The notes under the pieces: generated by a model
Database searches by the model: none
Told to the model about the DNA's origin: nothing
Seen by the model: the letters and a program-made list of their open reading frames with translations, nothing else
NCBI GenBank assembly: GCA_032622095.1
Contig: CP136062.1
Location: forward strand, 151,334,875-151,398,874
Source: Siphonodentalium dalli
Lineage: Eukaryota; Mollusca; Scaphopoda; Gadilida; Siphonodentaliidae
Reading direction: 5' to 3'
DNA length: 64,000 bases
Position numbers and translations under genes: made by a program
Shown here: positions 13,141-25,106 of the stretch, piece after piece
Layout: each line of letters starts with the position of its first letter
Numbering within the stretch: position 1 is the stretch's first letter

Positions 13141-15478
13141 GTAATTATGGGCTTGGTGGAGAGTATGACTGTATATAGGATGTGTGCATGCGTATAAGAT
13201 GGACCTAGGACCCAGGGCGAGTATGACTGTATATAGGATGTGTGCATGCGTATATGATGGACCTAGGATCCAGGGAGAGTATGATTGTATATAGGATGTG
13301 TGCATGCGTATAGGATGGACATAGGATCCAGGGAGAGTATGGTTGTATATAGGCTGTATGCATGCGTATAAGATGGACATAGGATCCAGGGAGAGTATGA
13401 CTGTATATAGGCTGTATGCATGTGTATAAGATGGACCTAGGATACAGGGAGAGTATGATTGTATATAGGATGTATGCATGCCTATAATATGGACCTAGGA
13501 TCCAGGGAGAGTATGATTGTATATAGGTTGCATGCATGCGTATAAGATGGACCTAGGATCCAGGGAGAGTATGATTGTATATAGGTTGTATACATGTGTA
13601 TAAGATGGACCTATGATCCAGGGAGAGTATGATTGTATATAGGCTGTATGTATGCGTAAAAGATGGACCTAGGATCCAGGGAGAGTATGATTGTATATAG
13701 GTTGTATGCATGTGTATAAGATGGACCTAGGATCCAGGGAGAGTATGATTGTATATAGGTTGTATGCATGCGTATAAGATGGACCTAGGATCCAGGGCGA
13801 GTATGATTGTATATAGGTTGTATGCATGTGTATAAGATGGACCTAGGATCCAGGGAGAGTATGATTGTATATAGGCTGTATGCATGCGTATATGATGGAC
13901 CTAGGATCCAGGGAGAGTATGATTGTATATAGGTTGTATGCATGTGGATAAGATGGACCTAGAATCCAGGGAGAGTATGACTGTATATAGGTTGTATGCA
14001 TGCGTATAAGATGGACCTAGTATCCAGGGAGAGTATGACTGTATATACGCTGTATGCATGTGTATAAGATGGACCTAGGATCCATGGAGAGTATGACTGT
14101 ATATAGACTGTATGCATGCGTATAATATGTACCTAGGATCCAGGGAGAGTATGATTGTATATAGGCTGTATGCATGCGTATAATATGGACCTAGGATCCA
14201 GGGAGAGTATGACTGTATATAGGCTGTATGCATGCGTATAATATGGACCTAGGATCCAGGGAGAGTATCATTGTATATAGGCTGTATGCATATGTATAAG
14301 ATGGACCTAGGATCCAGGGAGAATATGACTGTATATAGGCTGTATGCATTCGTATAAGATGGACCTAGGATCCAGGAAGAGTATGATTGTATATAGGCTG
14401 TATGCATGCGTATAATATGGACCTAGGATCCAGGGAGAGTATGATTGTATATAGGCTGTATGCATGCGTATAAGATGGACATATGATCCAGGGAGAGTAT
14501 GACTGTATATAGGCTGTATGCATGCGTATAAGATGGACCTATGATCCAGGGAGAGTATGATTGTATATAGGCTGTATGCATGCGTATAAGATGGACCTAG
14601 GATCCAGGGAGAGTATGATTGTATATATGCTGTATGCATGTGTATAAGATGGACATAGGATCCAGGGAGAGTATGATTGTATATAGGCTGTATGCATGTG
14701 TATAAGATGGACATAGGATCCAGGGAGAGTATGATTGTATATATGCTGTATGCATGTGTATAAGATGGACCTAGGATCCAGGTAGAGTATGACTGTATAT
14801 AGGCTGTATGCATGTGTATAAGATGGACATAGGATCCAGGGAGAGTATGATTGTATATAGGCTATGTGTATGCCTATAAGATGGACCTAGGATCCAGGGA
14901 GAGTATGATTGTATATAAGCTGTATGCATGTGTATAAGATGGACCTAGGATCCAGGGAGAGTATGACTGTATATAGGCTGTATGCATGCCTATAAGATGG
15001 ACCTAGGATCCAGGGAGAGTATGATTGTATATAAGCTGTATGCATGTGTATAAGATGGACCTAGGATCCAGGGAGAGTATGACTGTATATAGGCTGTATG
15101 CATGCCTATAAGATGGACCTAGGATCCAGGGAGAGTATGATTGTATATAGGTTGTATGCATGCGTATAAGATGGACCTAGGATCCAGGGAGAGTATGATT
15201 GTATATAGTCTGTATGCATGTGTATAAGATGGACCTAGGCTCCAGGGAGAGTATGATTGTATATAGGTTGTATGCATGTGTATAATATGTACCTAGGATC
15301 CAGGGAGAGTATGATTGTATATATGATGTATGCATGTGTATAAGATGGACCTAGGATCCAGGGAGAGTATGACTGTATATAGGCTGTATACATGTGTATA
15401 AGATGGACCTAGGATCCAGGGGGAGTATGACTGTATATATGATGTATGCATGTGTATAAGATGGACCAAGGATCCAGA
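13141..15478. repeat. 58-bp minisatellite array, ~40 copies
   Basis: Head-to-tail units of 58 bp carrying GTATATAGGCTGTATGCATG, GTATAAGATGGACC and TAGGATCCAGGGAGA blocks. Unit starts at 13337 and 13395 show the period directly. Copies differ by scattered substitutions, mostly GATTGT/GACTGT, GCTG/GTTG and GCGTAT/GTGTAT. No unit contains a conserved gene; frames on the - strand give YIQSYSPWILGPSYTHAY-like peptides only because of the repeat. Confidence 0.97.
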
Positions 15479-16446
15479 CATAAACCAACATGAAGTTAAA
15501 TGTACCACGACGGAGACCGAATTAATCCAAATGTTCAAATCCAACTTTCGACTTACCAAGCGAATAAAACATGTTCATCGCGAGCAACGCTATTCACAAT
15601 ATTACGGTAAGAATATGAATAAAGGCATTCAAAGTACATACGCTCTTTAATATTTTCCGTTAATGGATAAAGAAACAGTATACGCTCTTTATCATGTGTG
15701 ATCTTAGTCAAATCTCAATATAACTCCCAGAACTGACTCTTTGGCCTGACGAAGTCAAGTTTGTTATGTTGCCATCGGTTGTCCTCCGAACGACCGTGTC
15801 CATCCGTTCGTGCCCCAGCCAGCAATTTCTTTCAGAACTCTATAGAGTCCACATTTCTCATCCGATCGTCACCAAACTTCATAAATATTGACATTTGTGC
15901 TTAGTTCAAACGCCGTGTTCTCTAAAATGAAACAGTCGATGTGGTTAGTGTTTTCGACATTATTAGTTTATTCAGCGCTACATTCTTCCGATGGATAACT
16001 TATCGGTTATAGTCACTGGAATATGTCCACAATATGACTTTAAAATTAGTAATTGCGTATACCGTTGCCACGCTTTGGTAAAACGTAAGTCAAATTTCTC
16101 CTATTGGGTTGTGTGGTTGGGGGAGGTTCAAAAACACTTATTCAAATATTCCCATTATATAGTCAATATTATTCCTCGATTAATCCTAAGATCAATTTTA
16201 ATATATCTTGATCCTATCGGAATGGCCTGTGGTATTCACATGTCCAATTCACAAATTCACAAATTCACAAATTTTCACAAATTATTTTTCATCCCAAATG
16301 ATATACTTTGGTGTAATTCATGCTGATACCTCTTGGTGTGTTTAATGTTATTGACATTAAATTTGTGAAAACTATGATTTAAGTGTGAAATTAATTTATC
16401 TTGTATACATACACATCCAGTCTGTTCTCGTGAAAACAAACACATA

Positions 16447-16478
16447 ATGGGCTTATTTTAATACGAAATAAGCCCATA
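16447..16478. repeat. Short hairpin (ATGGGCTTATTT inverted pair)
   Basis: ATGGGCTTATTT and AAATAAGCCCAT face each other around a short loop. One arm, ATACGAAATAAGCCCATATT, recurs at 16561-16580, so a small repeat family is likely. Confidence 0.6.
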
Positions 16479-19400
16479 TTGGCATTATTTAACCCGACCA
16501 TACGCTCAGTAGGGACAAAAAACGCGGTTTTTGAAACAGTCCAATGTGAGAGTATTTCCATACGAAATAAGCCCATATTTTTGTATTATTAATCTACCTT
16601 TTGGATCGACACGACTTACCAGATTATCTTTTATAATGTGTTTTCACTGCGGCCCGCGCCATTCAACGGAATAACGGGTATAAACTATTATTTCAGATTC
16701 AAATAAGTCCAATGTGAACCTATATGTGAATATTTAGGTCCAATGTGAAACTATTTGCACGAGGACATGTTGCTATATTCCAAATTGATAGGGTTTCAAA
16801 CCATCACGGGATTTCAATGTTTATCACTAACATTGCCGAAAATCTCAAGCAAATAAACCATACCACTCCAAACATCGTCTCAAATACGCTCAATTTGAAT
16901 TTCGCCACATACAGCTACTGTATTTAATTAATATAACATAGTTGTATAGGAGCGAATTATTTTATCCCAAAGGGTTAACCAGATGCGCGAATTTAAACCA
17001 AAATTGTGTACAAACGCAAACATGTTTGGTAGCGAGATCTTTCACTGGCATAGGTCACTACACCATAACGCATGACATTTTAGACAAGAAAACCATAATC
17101 AGAAATGGTAACGCCATCAAGATCATATTATTAGCCATAAATATAAATTATAATATAAAATATATTGGTTACATGAATTCACCGCCTCAGAATTCCGTTA
17201 AAACAACTAATCCTTCGAATTATTACAAACAACTACGGCATATTACTGCAGGTTTCTCATTCACCGCACCAGAAAGCTTCTAAATGCGGATAAAAAATCG
17301 GAGGTATTATGTTCCCGCAAAGAGTGCATGGCCCAGCCATTGTTCATACCTAAACATCGAAAGCAATTAACGCGGTCATAATTGTTACATACTGCATGCA
17401 ACTATAAGACATCCAGCGGATACACACCCCACGAAAACCCGAAATGTGTTGTCCTGCGAGAAATCCCATCGCTATAGCTCAATTTGACACGGTCAGATTA
17501 GCCTTCCTACAATATCCATAAACAAGATCATTTATTATATACCCATGATTTTAATTATAGAATATAAAATATATTGGTTTCGCGAATGACCAACTCAGAA
17601 TTCCGTTAAGTTAACAATAACAACCAGCACCCAATTAACGAACCGGTGGGGGACTCGGCCGTCTCCGCCCACAAACATCAGTGGGCTGCAGAACGAAAAA
17701 TATCTATAAAAGTTGAAATATAAGACTTACAAATTATCTTTTAAATTTCTTTAAATAGCTTGTCACAAACCAAAAATCAACATTATTGACATAATAATGT
17801 AAAGGACAATAAACGAAATTGAAATTCCCAACTACACCTTTTACCTGTGACCGGCCTCCTGATCGCGCAGTTCGACTTTTAAATGATCCGGAAAAAACAA
17901 TTTTTATTATTTATAAAAGTCCCATCGGCCTACATGTTTCTAATATTTGGCCACCAGTATACACGCGGGCGTGCTAATAATATAAGCTATCCACTGATGT
18001 TGTGAAGTACTTAGACGAAATTAAAACATAATTATAAAGTACAGTCATTTTGTCAGTAATGCTATTTAGTTTGCGAATTGGAATAATTCGCAGAGCAGAA
18101 TCGTGGGAATTATATCTTTTGCCGGAAGGGATGCTCGAAGCGGTTGTGTTAACTTTCTTTCCAATAAATTGATCGACGAAGCCGGTCGCTTATTTTGAAA
18201 ATCCTCCCCCACCCCCGTTTTGTTTTGTTTGTTTTTGGGAATACACATTCGATTGATGTCTGCCCTTTTGGCCTACATCTATATGCGGTTATTGTGCCTC
18301 AAAATATTGTCACCCACATGTTTGTATTTGTTACTACTACATTTATTGTTTCGGCTTCCTGTAAATAGTTATGTTTTTCTAAACAGGTAGCTATTAACGC
18401 ATCCCAGTTGTTGTCTTTCACTCTAACCCTGTGGGAAAAATTAGTAAGAATGACTCACGTGTCGTCAATTTGGATATAATTAATATTTATAGAAATAACT
18501 ACTTTGAGCAAGATTGTTCTCCATTTCTATTTGATCACCCCACGGGAGTGTTTCACACCACTTTAAAGCGTGACCACTCAATAAGAAGATATCAATTGGG
18601 CCTTATACATGTCACATGTGTGTCAATTCATATAAGATGAGAATTTGTTCTCCCGTATTACGAAGCTATAAACTCATCACACTGAACTATTGTTTCATAC
18701 ATCTAGATACATATCTGTGTCAACCGGCCACACAAAACCAGCTGCAATAATACATTGAATGATGGTTATTACCAATAAGGACGTGTCTATATATGATACA
18801 ACCACCCGGGGGCATTTCAGTAAGAGTATATGTTGCCCAATACCTTGTAACGTAAAATGACCTGCCCGGCGTGATGTCAAAAAATTGTTTATCTACGTCA
18901 TAACAGTCATCATAAAACAAATGACGACACCGAAACTAGCCTAAATATGATCGATTCGTAGCTGATAATATGAAACATGTCCTATCAGATTTGGCGTCCA
19001 TGTCATAATCGTAAGTTTATCAGAATATCCTAAATACAATATTGGCTAATTAGGCGACCAAGCATTGAAAATATTTGGAATTACCGAATCAGTAATGGTG
19101 CACGTGCGTGTGAAAGTTCGAGGACTATTCATCATAAAATCGCTTAAGAAGAAAGCTCTTTGAGTTTATTAACTATCGGGGAATTAAAACACAAACGCTC
19201 TTTATGATAAGTTAGTGATGACGTGCACAACCTACGACCTGGCGACACAGTTGTTGGAAATTTGTGTAAAAAAAAAGAAAGAATTATCTGCTCCTTTACA
19301 CTATAGACAAGTAGGGAAAGCTAGTCACCTGAAACTTTGTACTGGACTCCCCATCCCCACTCATTTGCCATGTCACCGCTCGTATCGTGTTCAATTGTAA

Positions 19401-19789
19401 CAATAAAAAACGTTAAATTCCTAATATTATCACTTCCTAGTAATAAAATATATATTTCTTTTCATCTTATAGGTATGTTTTGCCTTCAACAGCTACTCAA
19501 AGAAAAATGCTGATTTTTCAATAGACTTCACCCCACAATATACTGTACTTGGAGAATCACACATATTTGAAATCTTGGATATTTGTGGATCGCTGTATAC
19601 AATATATATATCCTCTAACTGGCCTCATTGATCAACTTAAATACCACCAAAACATTCAATGTCTCAGTACAAGTCACTTTGAAGTCAGCAGGGCTCATCA
19701 TTATAAAACAAGATGGGAAGACTTGAATCCACTGTATCTTATCAATAAGTCAACAGAAAACTGGAAAGATGCAAGACTCTTAAAGATAC

Positions 19790-20225
19790 GTTCGGCGTTG
19801 GCGGTGGGTAAGCTGTTAAAATATTCACATCCGTCAAAAACCACCATAAACAGAAAGTATAGTAAAATATAGACAGACTTTGTTCATATACAAATAAGAA
19901 ATATGGCATAAACAGTATGTTATTGTCAATTTGTCCCCCTTTGTTATGTAAACAAAAGCAAAAAACGTTACGTTTCCTGGCTTTTGTTTAGATCCGGATA
20001 TGGTAAACATAAAGAGCGTTATTTGTTACTGTTTTCCTGATATGGAAATAATAAAGAGCGTTTATATCATTTTTATGTGATTAACAATAGAATTGCGTTG
20101 TGTTATTTAAATAGAAGCACAACTTATGTAACACGAGCAGGCTCTTGTTTACGTACATCAGTGTATGTCTTGACGACAATATACTGTTTACGTGCTGATT
20201 ATGTTTGGCAAATGAACAAAACTAT
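19790..20225. repeat. Dispersed repeat, copy 1
   Basis: It shares long stretches with 44085-44480 in the same orientation, including GACAGACTTTGT, ATACAAATAAGAAATAT and GCATAAACAGTATGTTATTG, followed by two AATAAAGAGCG motifs 42 bp apart. No coding capacity is evident. Confidence 0.7.
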
Positions 20226-20913
20226 ATATATTTTAATATTCCTTCTGTTGATGGCGATTTGAACAAATATGAATATTTCTGCAACGAACGCCGCCCGTGC
20301 CTTTAATTGTTTACATAACCGTCAATCCCAAATTCTACTAATGTTTTGCATTCATATAGGTAAGAGTGTGTGGGGTGAAGGTAAATCTAGCTCACATTTA
20401 TTCTCCACTGAAATGGAATGCTCCCCTCCCACCCACGACAATAATAATATACCAACAAATTAAAAAAAAAATTATTATAATTATACAAAGTTCGATGCAC
20501 AAGCAATAATATATCAAACATATATATAATTTATACTTTATGCTCAATAGAAGAAATAATCTCACGTTGTTGACCATCATATTGCATATACATTAATGTG
20601 TGTACACGTATCTATGAGATATTATTCATATCAGGATCCTAATAAAAATAGTAAAACAAAAAAAATTGGGTTATGAAAAAATATATATATTGGTACAGAA
20701 GAGTATATTTGAACGTATACACCAGTATGTGTATTATGCCAATGCATTAGATTTAAGCTTTCGTTTCATTTTATTGTTAAATACTTGTTCCACTTGTTTT
20801 GCTGACCGGAAAACAAAATCGCCTGGTTGCAGTTATAAGAAAGCAGTCTATCCACAGTTTCCAGTTTATTATGAATGCATGCAGGCCCGTAACTTCACAA
20901 ATTTGCCCGACGT

Positions 20914-21382
20914 TATATGTGACCCGCCATATCAAATCCAGTCGGAAGTCGGCATTTTTGTTACCCTGTGCCAATGCATTTTCTTATATATGCGAGTCGA
21001 TCATAGGTCGCCTCGCATATATAAGAGAATGCATTGGCCTAACAATTTTTTACAATTTTAATAATTTTTTCTTGTATTCTTTAACAATTTTATAATTTCA
21101 CCCATACAGAGCCCCAGACAAACATGAGCAGACGACACTCTTCTATATGCTTCTATAAATGTGTGGGGCTGCCTGCAGGGTAATGGATGTTTTTTTATTT
21201 TATGTCCTAAAAATTGTAAGAAACATTTATTTAAAAAACAAGATAAAAATTTGTTAGGCCAATGCATTCTCTTATATATGCGAGGCGACCTATGGTCGAC
21301 TCGCATATATAAGAGAATGCATTGGCACAGGGTAAAAAAAATCCCGACTTCCGACTGGATTTGTTATGGCGGGTCACATATA
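20914..21382. mobile_element. Inverted-repeat element with two inner hairpins
   Basis: The outer ends TATATGTGACCCGCCAT (20914) and ATGGCGGGTCACATATA (to 21382) are inverted partners, and complementarity runs inward through a GTCGGAAGTCGG block. Inside sit two ~69-bp palindromes (20970-21038 and 21258-21326) made of GCCAATGCATTCTCTTATAT arms around a GTCGACC/GGTCGCC centre. The same palindrome pair lies in the TTAA-flanked elements at 31463 and 44852, which have different outer ends. Confidence 0.75.
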
Positions 21383-22674
21383 AATCAGGACACACTGAAG
21401 ACAAAAAAATCAAAGACCGGATAAGATGCCTGAGCTGGGGATATCCTGGGAGAAGCTCTCTTACCCCCCCCCCCCACTATCAGTACTGGAGTATACTCAC
21501 AATGGAGAATAATTCGCAATGGGCATCCTTGGAATTTACACCAAAGTATCTGGACATAACTTGTACACTGGACTACACATATATACAGAGCAAATTTACT
21601 GCATTCCAACGTGCTTCTTCTGCAATTTTATGTTGTACACTTTGATTTACGTTTACTATTTTACAATAATTATTATGTCGGGCAATATTCCTTCTCAATA
21701 ATTGCAACACAATCTTCATATGACCAAAGTTACAATGTATTGCCCGACAACTTACTGCCCGACGGAAGCTCTGTCTTGAGTATTTTGTGGGGGTCACCCC
21801 CAGAATTTACGGCCCTGTATGGATATATGAATAAATGCCATCGTGTCTTTCAAATTCCGAGAAACTAATGTTTCAGCTTGGGTGAAAATGGAATCAACCG
21901 CGCACCACCTTAAAATATGCAACGGGCGTCAACACACAGAAAAATGTTTTGGATCTTTTCAACAAATGACCTCTGTTTGTTGCATTTGGCTAAAAACAAA
22001 ACAGTTCAAGCCACGTGACACCACATGTGTTAAGCGCTATGGCTTGATAAGGGTATCCTGGCCAACATCACGTCTGGCTGATATATAAAATTCCCCCTAT
22101 ATGCAATATACTTGCCCCTGTCATACCAGAGTCATTACGGAAATAGATGTACACTCAAGTGGATGTTGGTATAATATGTGTAATATGACCCAGCGGCATG
22201 CGCACAGTCGTTGCCATAGCAAAATGCGCGCGTTTTAACTGTTTTTGCGCCCGATGTGATTCGTGTTCAAGGAAATATGCTTCAGGTATTTATATGTAGC
22301 CATTTCCGATGGCGTTTATTTCGCACTGCTTAAACTGGTTAAGTCCGTTAGAATGCATGCTTATTAAGTGGCGAATACAGAGTAATAAGAAAATATATAT
22401 ACATTTATTTACGAAAAAGGGGTCACTGTTGTATGGCTTGCCACTGGCATTTTCTTATGGCAGAGGGGTGTACATTTGTATATTATTATCTTCGTCGTTG
22501 TCATTGTCATCGTAATCGTCATGCATCATCAACGGCACCATCATCATCATCATCAGCATCATCAGCATCATCATCATCAGCATCATCATCGCCACAGCAG
22601 TTTACATGGGCTCGGTGACTACAGTTGGACATTATATACATGTAGTACTAACGGCAAGAGATATAATATGACCA
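21383..22674. other. Non-coding DNA with CAT microsatellite
   Basis: It holds a poly-C run (21466-21477) and a CAT/CAG-type trinucleotide tract (about 22528-22595). The tract yields His- or Ser-rich peptides in three frames without other gene features. Confidence 0.5.
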
Positions 22675-23257
22675 CCTTACTCGTATTTAAATTCGCGCAG
22701 TACTATTTTTTCGCTCAGTTTTGAATTCGCGCACTTTAAATTCGCGCACCTAGCTGTGCGAATTCAAAACTGAGAAAAATATGTTCGTAATAGTTCTGTG
22801 ATATTTTCGTATATCGTGGAGCTGATGACAGTTTCGGTTCTTAGTCATTGCTGGAGATAGTATATGTGTATATTAAACACCATCGCGGCGGATTTACATC
22901 GTGTAGACAATACACTAGTAACTACATAAATCATAATTTTGTGGCGACCTGGAATATTAATATTTCTTTTCAAGCATTTCAACAATGTCTATGTTACCAT
23001 GATTTGTCGCTTGGCATTGTGAACAGTGGTCTTAATGGAGGTTGGCCGAATGCAAATATATACATTCATGTATAGGCGTAATTGTCTATTCAACCGTTCA
23101 TAATACATGTAAACTCAGCAACATAGCACTCTTGTATTTCATATGGACTGTGGTTTAGATTAAACTTGGGAGTCGTACTATTTTTCGCTCAGTTTTAAAT
23201 TCGCGCACCAATGGGTGCGCGAAAAATAGTACTGCGCGAATTTAAATACGAGTAAGG
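22675..23257. mobile_element. MITE family B, copy 1 (583 bp)
   Basis: Ends CCTTACTCGTATTTAAATTC and its inverse GAATTTAAATACGAGTAAGG are near-perfect terminal inverted repeats, continuing inward through GCGCAGTACTATTTTT. Subterminal GAATTCGCGCA motifs form further small hairpins at 22720-22775 and 23185-23225. A second, interrupted copy is at 31077-32073. No coding sequence; superfamily not assigned because no clear target duplication is visible. Confidence 0.8.
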
Positions 23258-25106
23258 TATAATTTTACAACTTCACTTCAGCCATAAAATATATGGGATA
23301 CTTGTAGATGGAAGCTCTTTATATCACTGAAGAAAAAAAGTGTGTCAATATGACTAACTTAGGTTGGTCAACTGTTTATCCACAGGACGACTTACTTAGC
23401 TTAGTTATAATTACAATGGCAGACATTAGTTACTATGACTATGGTGATGTTAGTCATAACGGCTAAGAAATTGTTAGTCAGAGCGACTAATTATTCCATT
23501 AGACTACAATTGTGTTAGTCAAAGTTACCAGGATTGAGTCATAATGGCCAACTTTTCTGAGTCACTGGGAATGTGAACATGTCATTGGGTGGAAATTGTG
23601 TGCACATAATTTCAATATTCAACCATATGATATATTATCCAGAATCAGAGACCGAATTGAAAGCAGGACAAACCTTCTATCCATTCTCTAAAACACAGCG
23701 TGTAATACTGGTCTGTTGAGAGGTATAACAATAATGTGTGGTATATATCTGTTTAACTAGTTCATTTTTCCCGAGAGTCTGTGGTGTCATTTTATCCTAA
23801 TAGTGCAGCCTTTGATGTGAGAGTGAATTTCTTATATATATGCCATTATACCCTCCCATCACATTCGTTCAATCATAGATCCAATACAACTGAGATAAAA
23901 TGGAAATTGAATATTAACAATGAATATTAAGCATAAATTATGGCAGTGCTGCAATTAGAGTTATTATTGGTATAACATAGTCACTATGACTAACTTCAGA
24001 GGTAGTCGCAGTGTCCCGCTGAAAAGTGACTCCAAATGCTTGTGACTGATCCTAAGAGAGGCATATTGACCCGATTTTTGTCTCAGTGTTGTTTCCATTT
24101 CAGGGAAGAATAACACGATATGTTCGTTTTATATTGTCCTTTTGATCAGCAATAAAAATACGCAGTCACATTTCTCTCATGATACGTTGTCTTGAAACCC
24201 CAAAACATAATATAATAATGAGGCGGTCTCTTAGACTTCGTTTTGAATTTGTCAAGTATAGTCCAATATGAAGTTCGAGACGTCCAATTTAGAAAAAAAC
24301 CATTCAGGAATTCAAATGGCCAGAAAACGAATTTGGGTTACGAATTGATCAGTGTCGAGTTTCAAATCGCGATTATCTTTTTGTGTTATGCGATTTACAG
24401 TGCCATCCAAACACATTGAACATTTGCAGCAACATTCGAAACAACTGCTATGGATGTTACTCCACCCCTCTCATTATATACCCCCCCCCGAAACGAGTTA
24501 TGGGGGTATATAGGAATCAGCTCGGCTGTCCGTCTGGGCATCTGCCTGTCCGTAGTCGCAACGTTGTTTGAGCTTTTATTCCTACATTTTAAAGTAATTT
24601 TTTAGTTTATTTTTAAACTTGGCACACATATTTAGTACATGGGGATCTGTGCACATGCGATTGTGAGGTCCATCTGACTGTTTTGTGCGGATTTATGTCC
24701 CTTTTTCGACTTAAAAAATTATCTCAAGATGGATAATTTTGTCCGAGCTTGTATTCATATATTTTGTAGTAGTTTCTTACTTGGCATATTTAGTACCGTT
24801 GGAACCTGTGTACCTGCGATTATGGGGTCCATCCGACTTTGTATTGTGGAGTTATCCATTTTTCGACATAACAATGTCCGCAACATACAGAAGATTGGCT
24901 GCCTTGTGGTGTATTGTGAGTCCCATTTGGGACATCCCATCTCTAGTTAATAACTGTTAACAAAGTTATCTTTCACCCCAAGCGTTCCCATGCATGTGAT
25001 ATTAAAGTACAAGCGTTCATAAAATACAAGCGTTCATAAAACTGTAAACTTATATATGCATAATCATTCTTGTAAAATGTCATCCAAGTTTGCTTTTCAT
25101 TTCTAG
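23258..25106. other. Non-coding DNA 5' of the first recognised Mieap exon
   Basis: Possible 5' intron or intergenic DNA of the Mieap-like gene. It has a cluster of degenerate TTAGTCATAATGGC-type motifs (23380-23560, again near 23980-24010) and a diverged ~180-bp repeat (24600-24700 against 24780-24880). No further exon was recognised. Confidence 0.45.

Larger units (their letters stand above)
15479..20913. other. Non-coding DNA with dispersed repeats
   Basis: No protein gene was recognised. Visible structures are a dispersed repeat at 15740-15930 (CATCCGATCGTCACCAAACT, inverted relative to the 1.7 and 8.1 kb regions), an inverted pair of ATGGGCTTATTT at 16447-16478, and pairs of AATAAAGAGCGT-type motifs at 15648/15681, 19157/19194 and 20009/20051. 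The segment 19790-20225 is repeated near 44085-44480. Confidence 0.5.

Noticed and set aside
13138-15559. Several - strand frames of Tyr/Ile/His-rich repeats
   Set aside because: Translation of the 58-bp array; no non-repetitive domain.
20777-21424. Overlapping frames on both strands around 21 kb
   Set aside because: They run through the palindromes of an inverted-repeat element; mirror-image peptides appear on both strands.
22433-22724. His- and Ser-rich frames
   Set aside because: Produced by the CAT/CAG trinucleotide tract.
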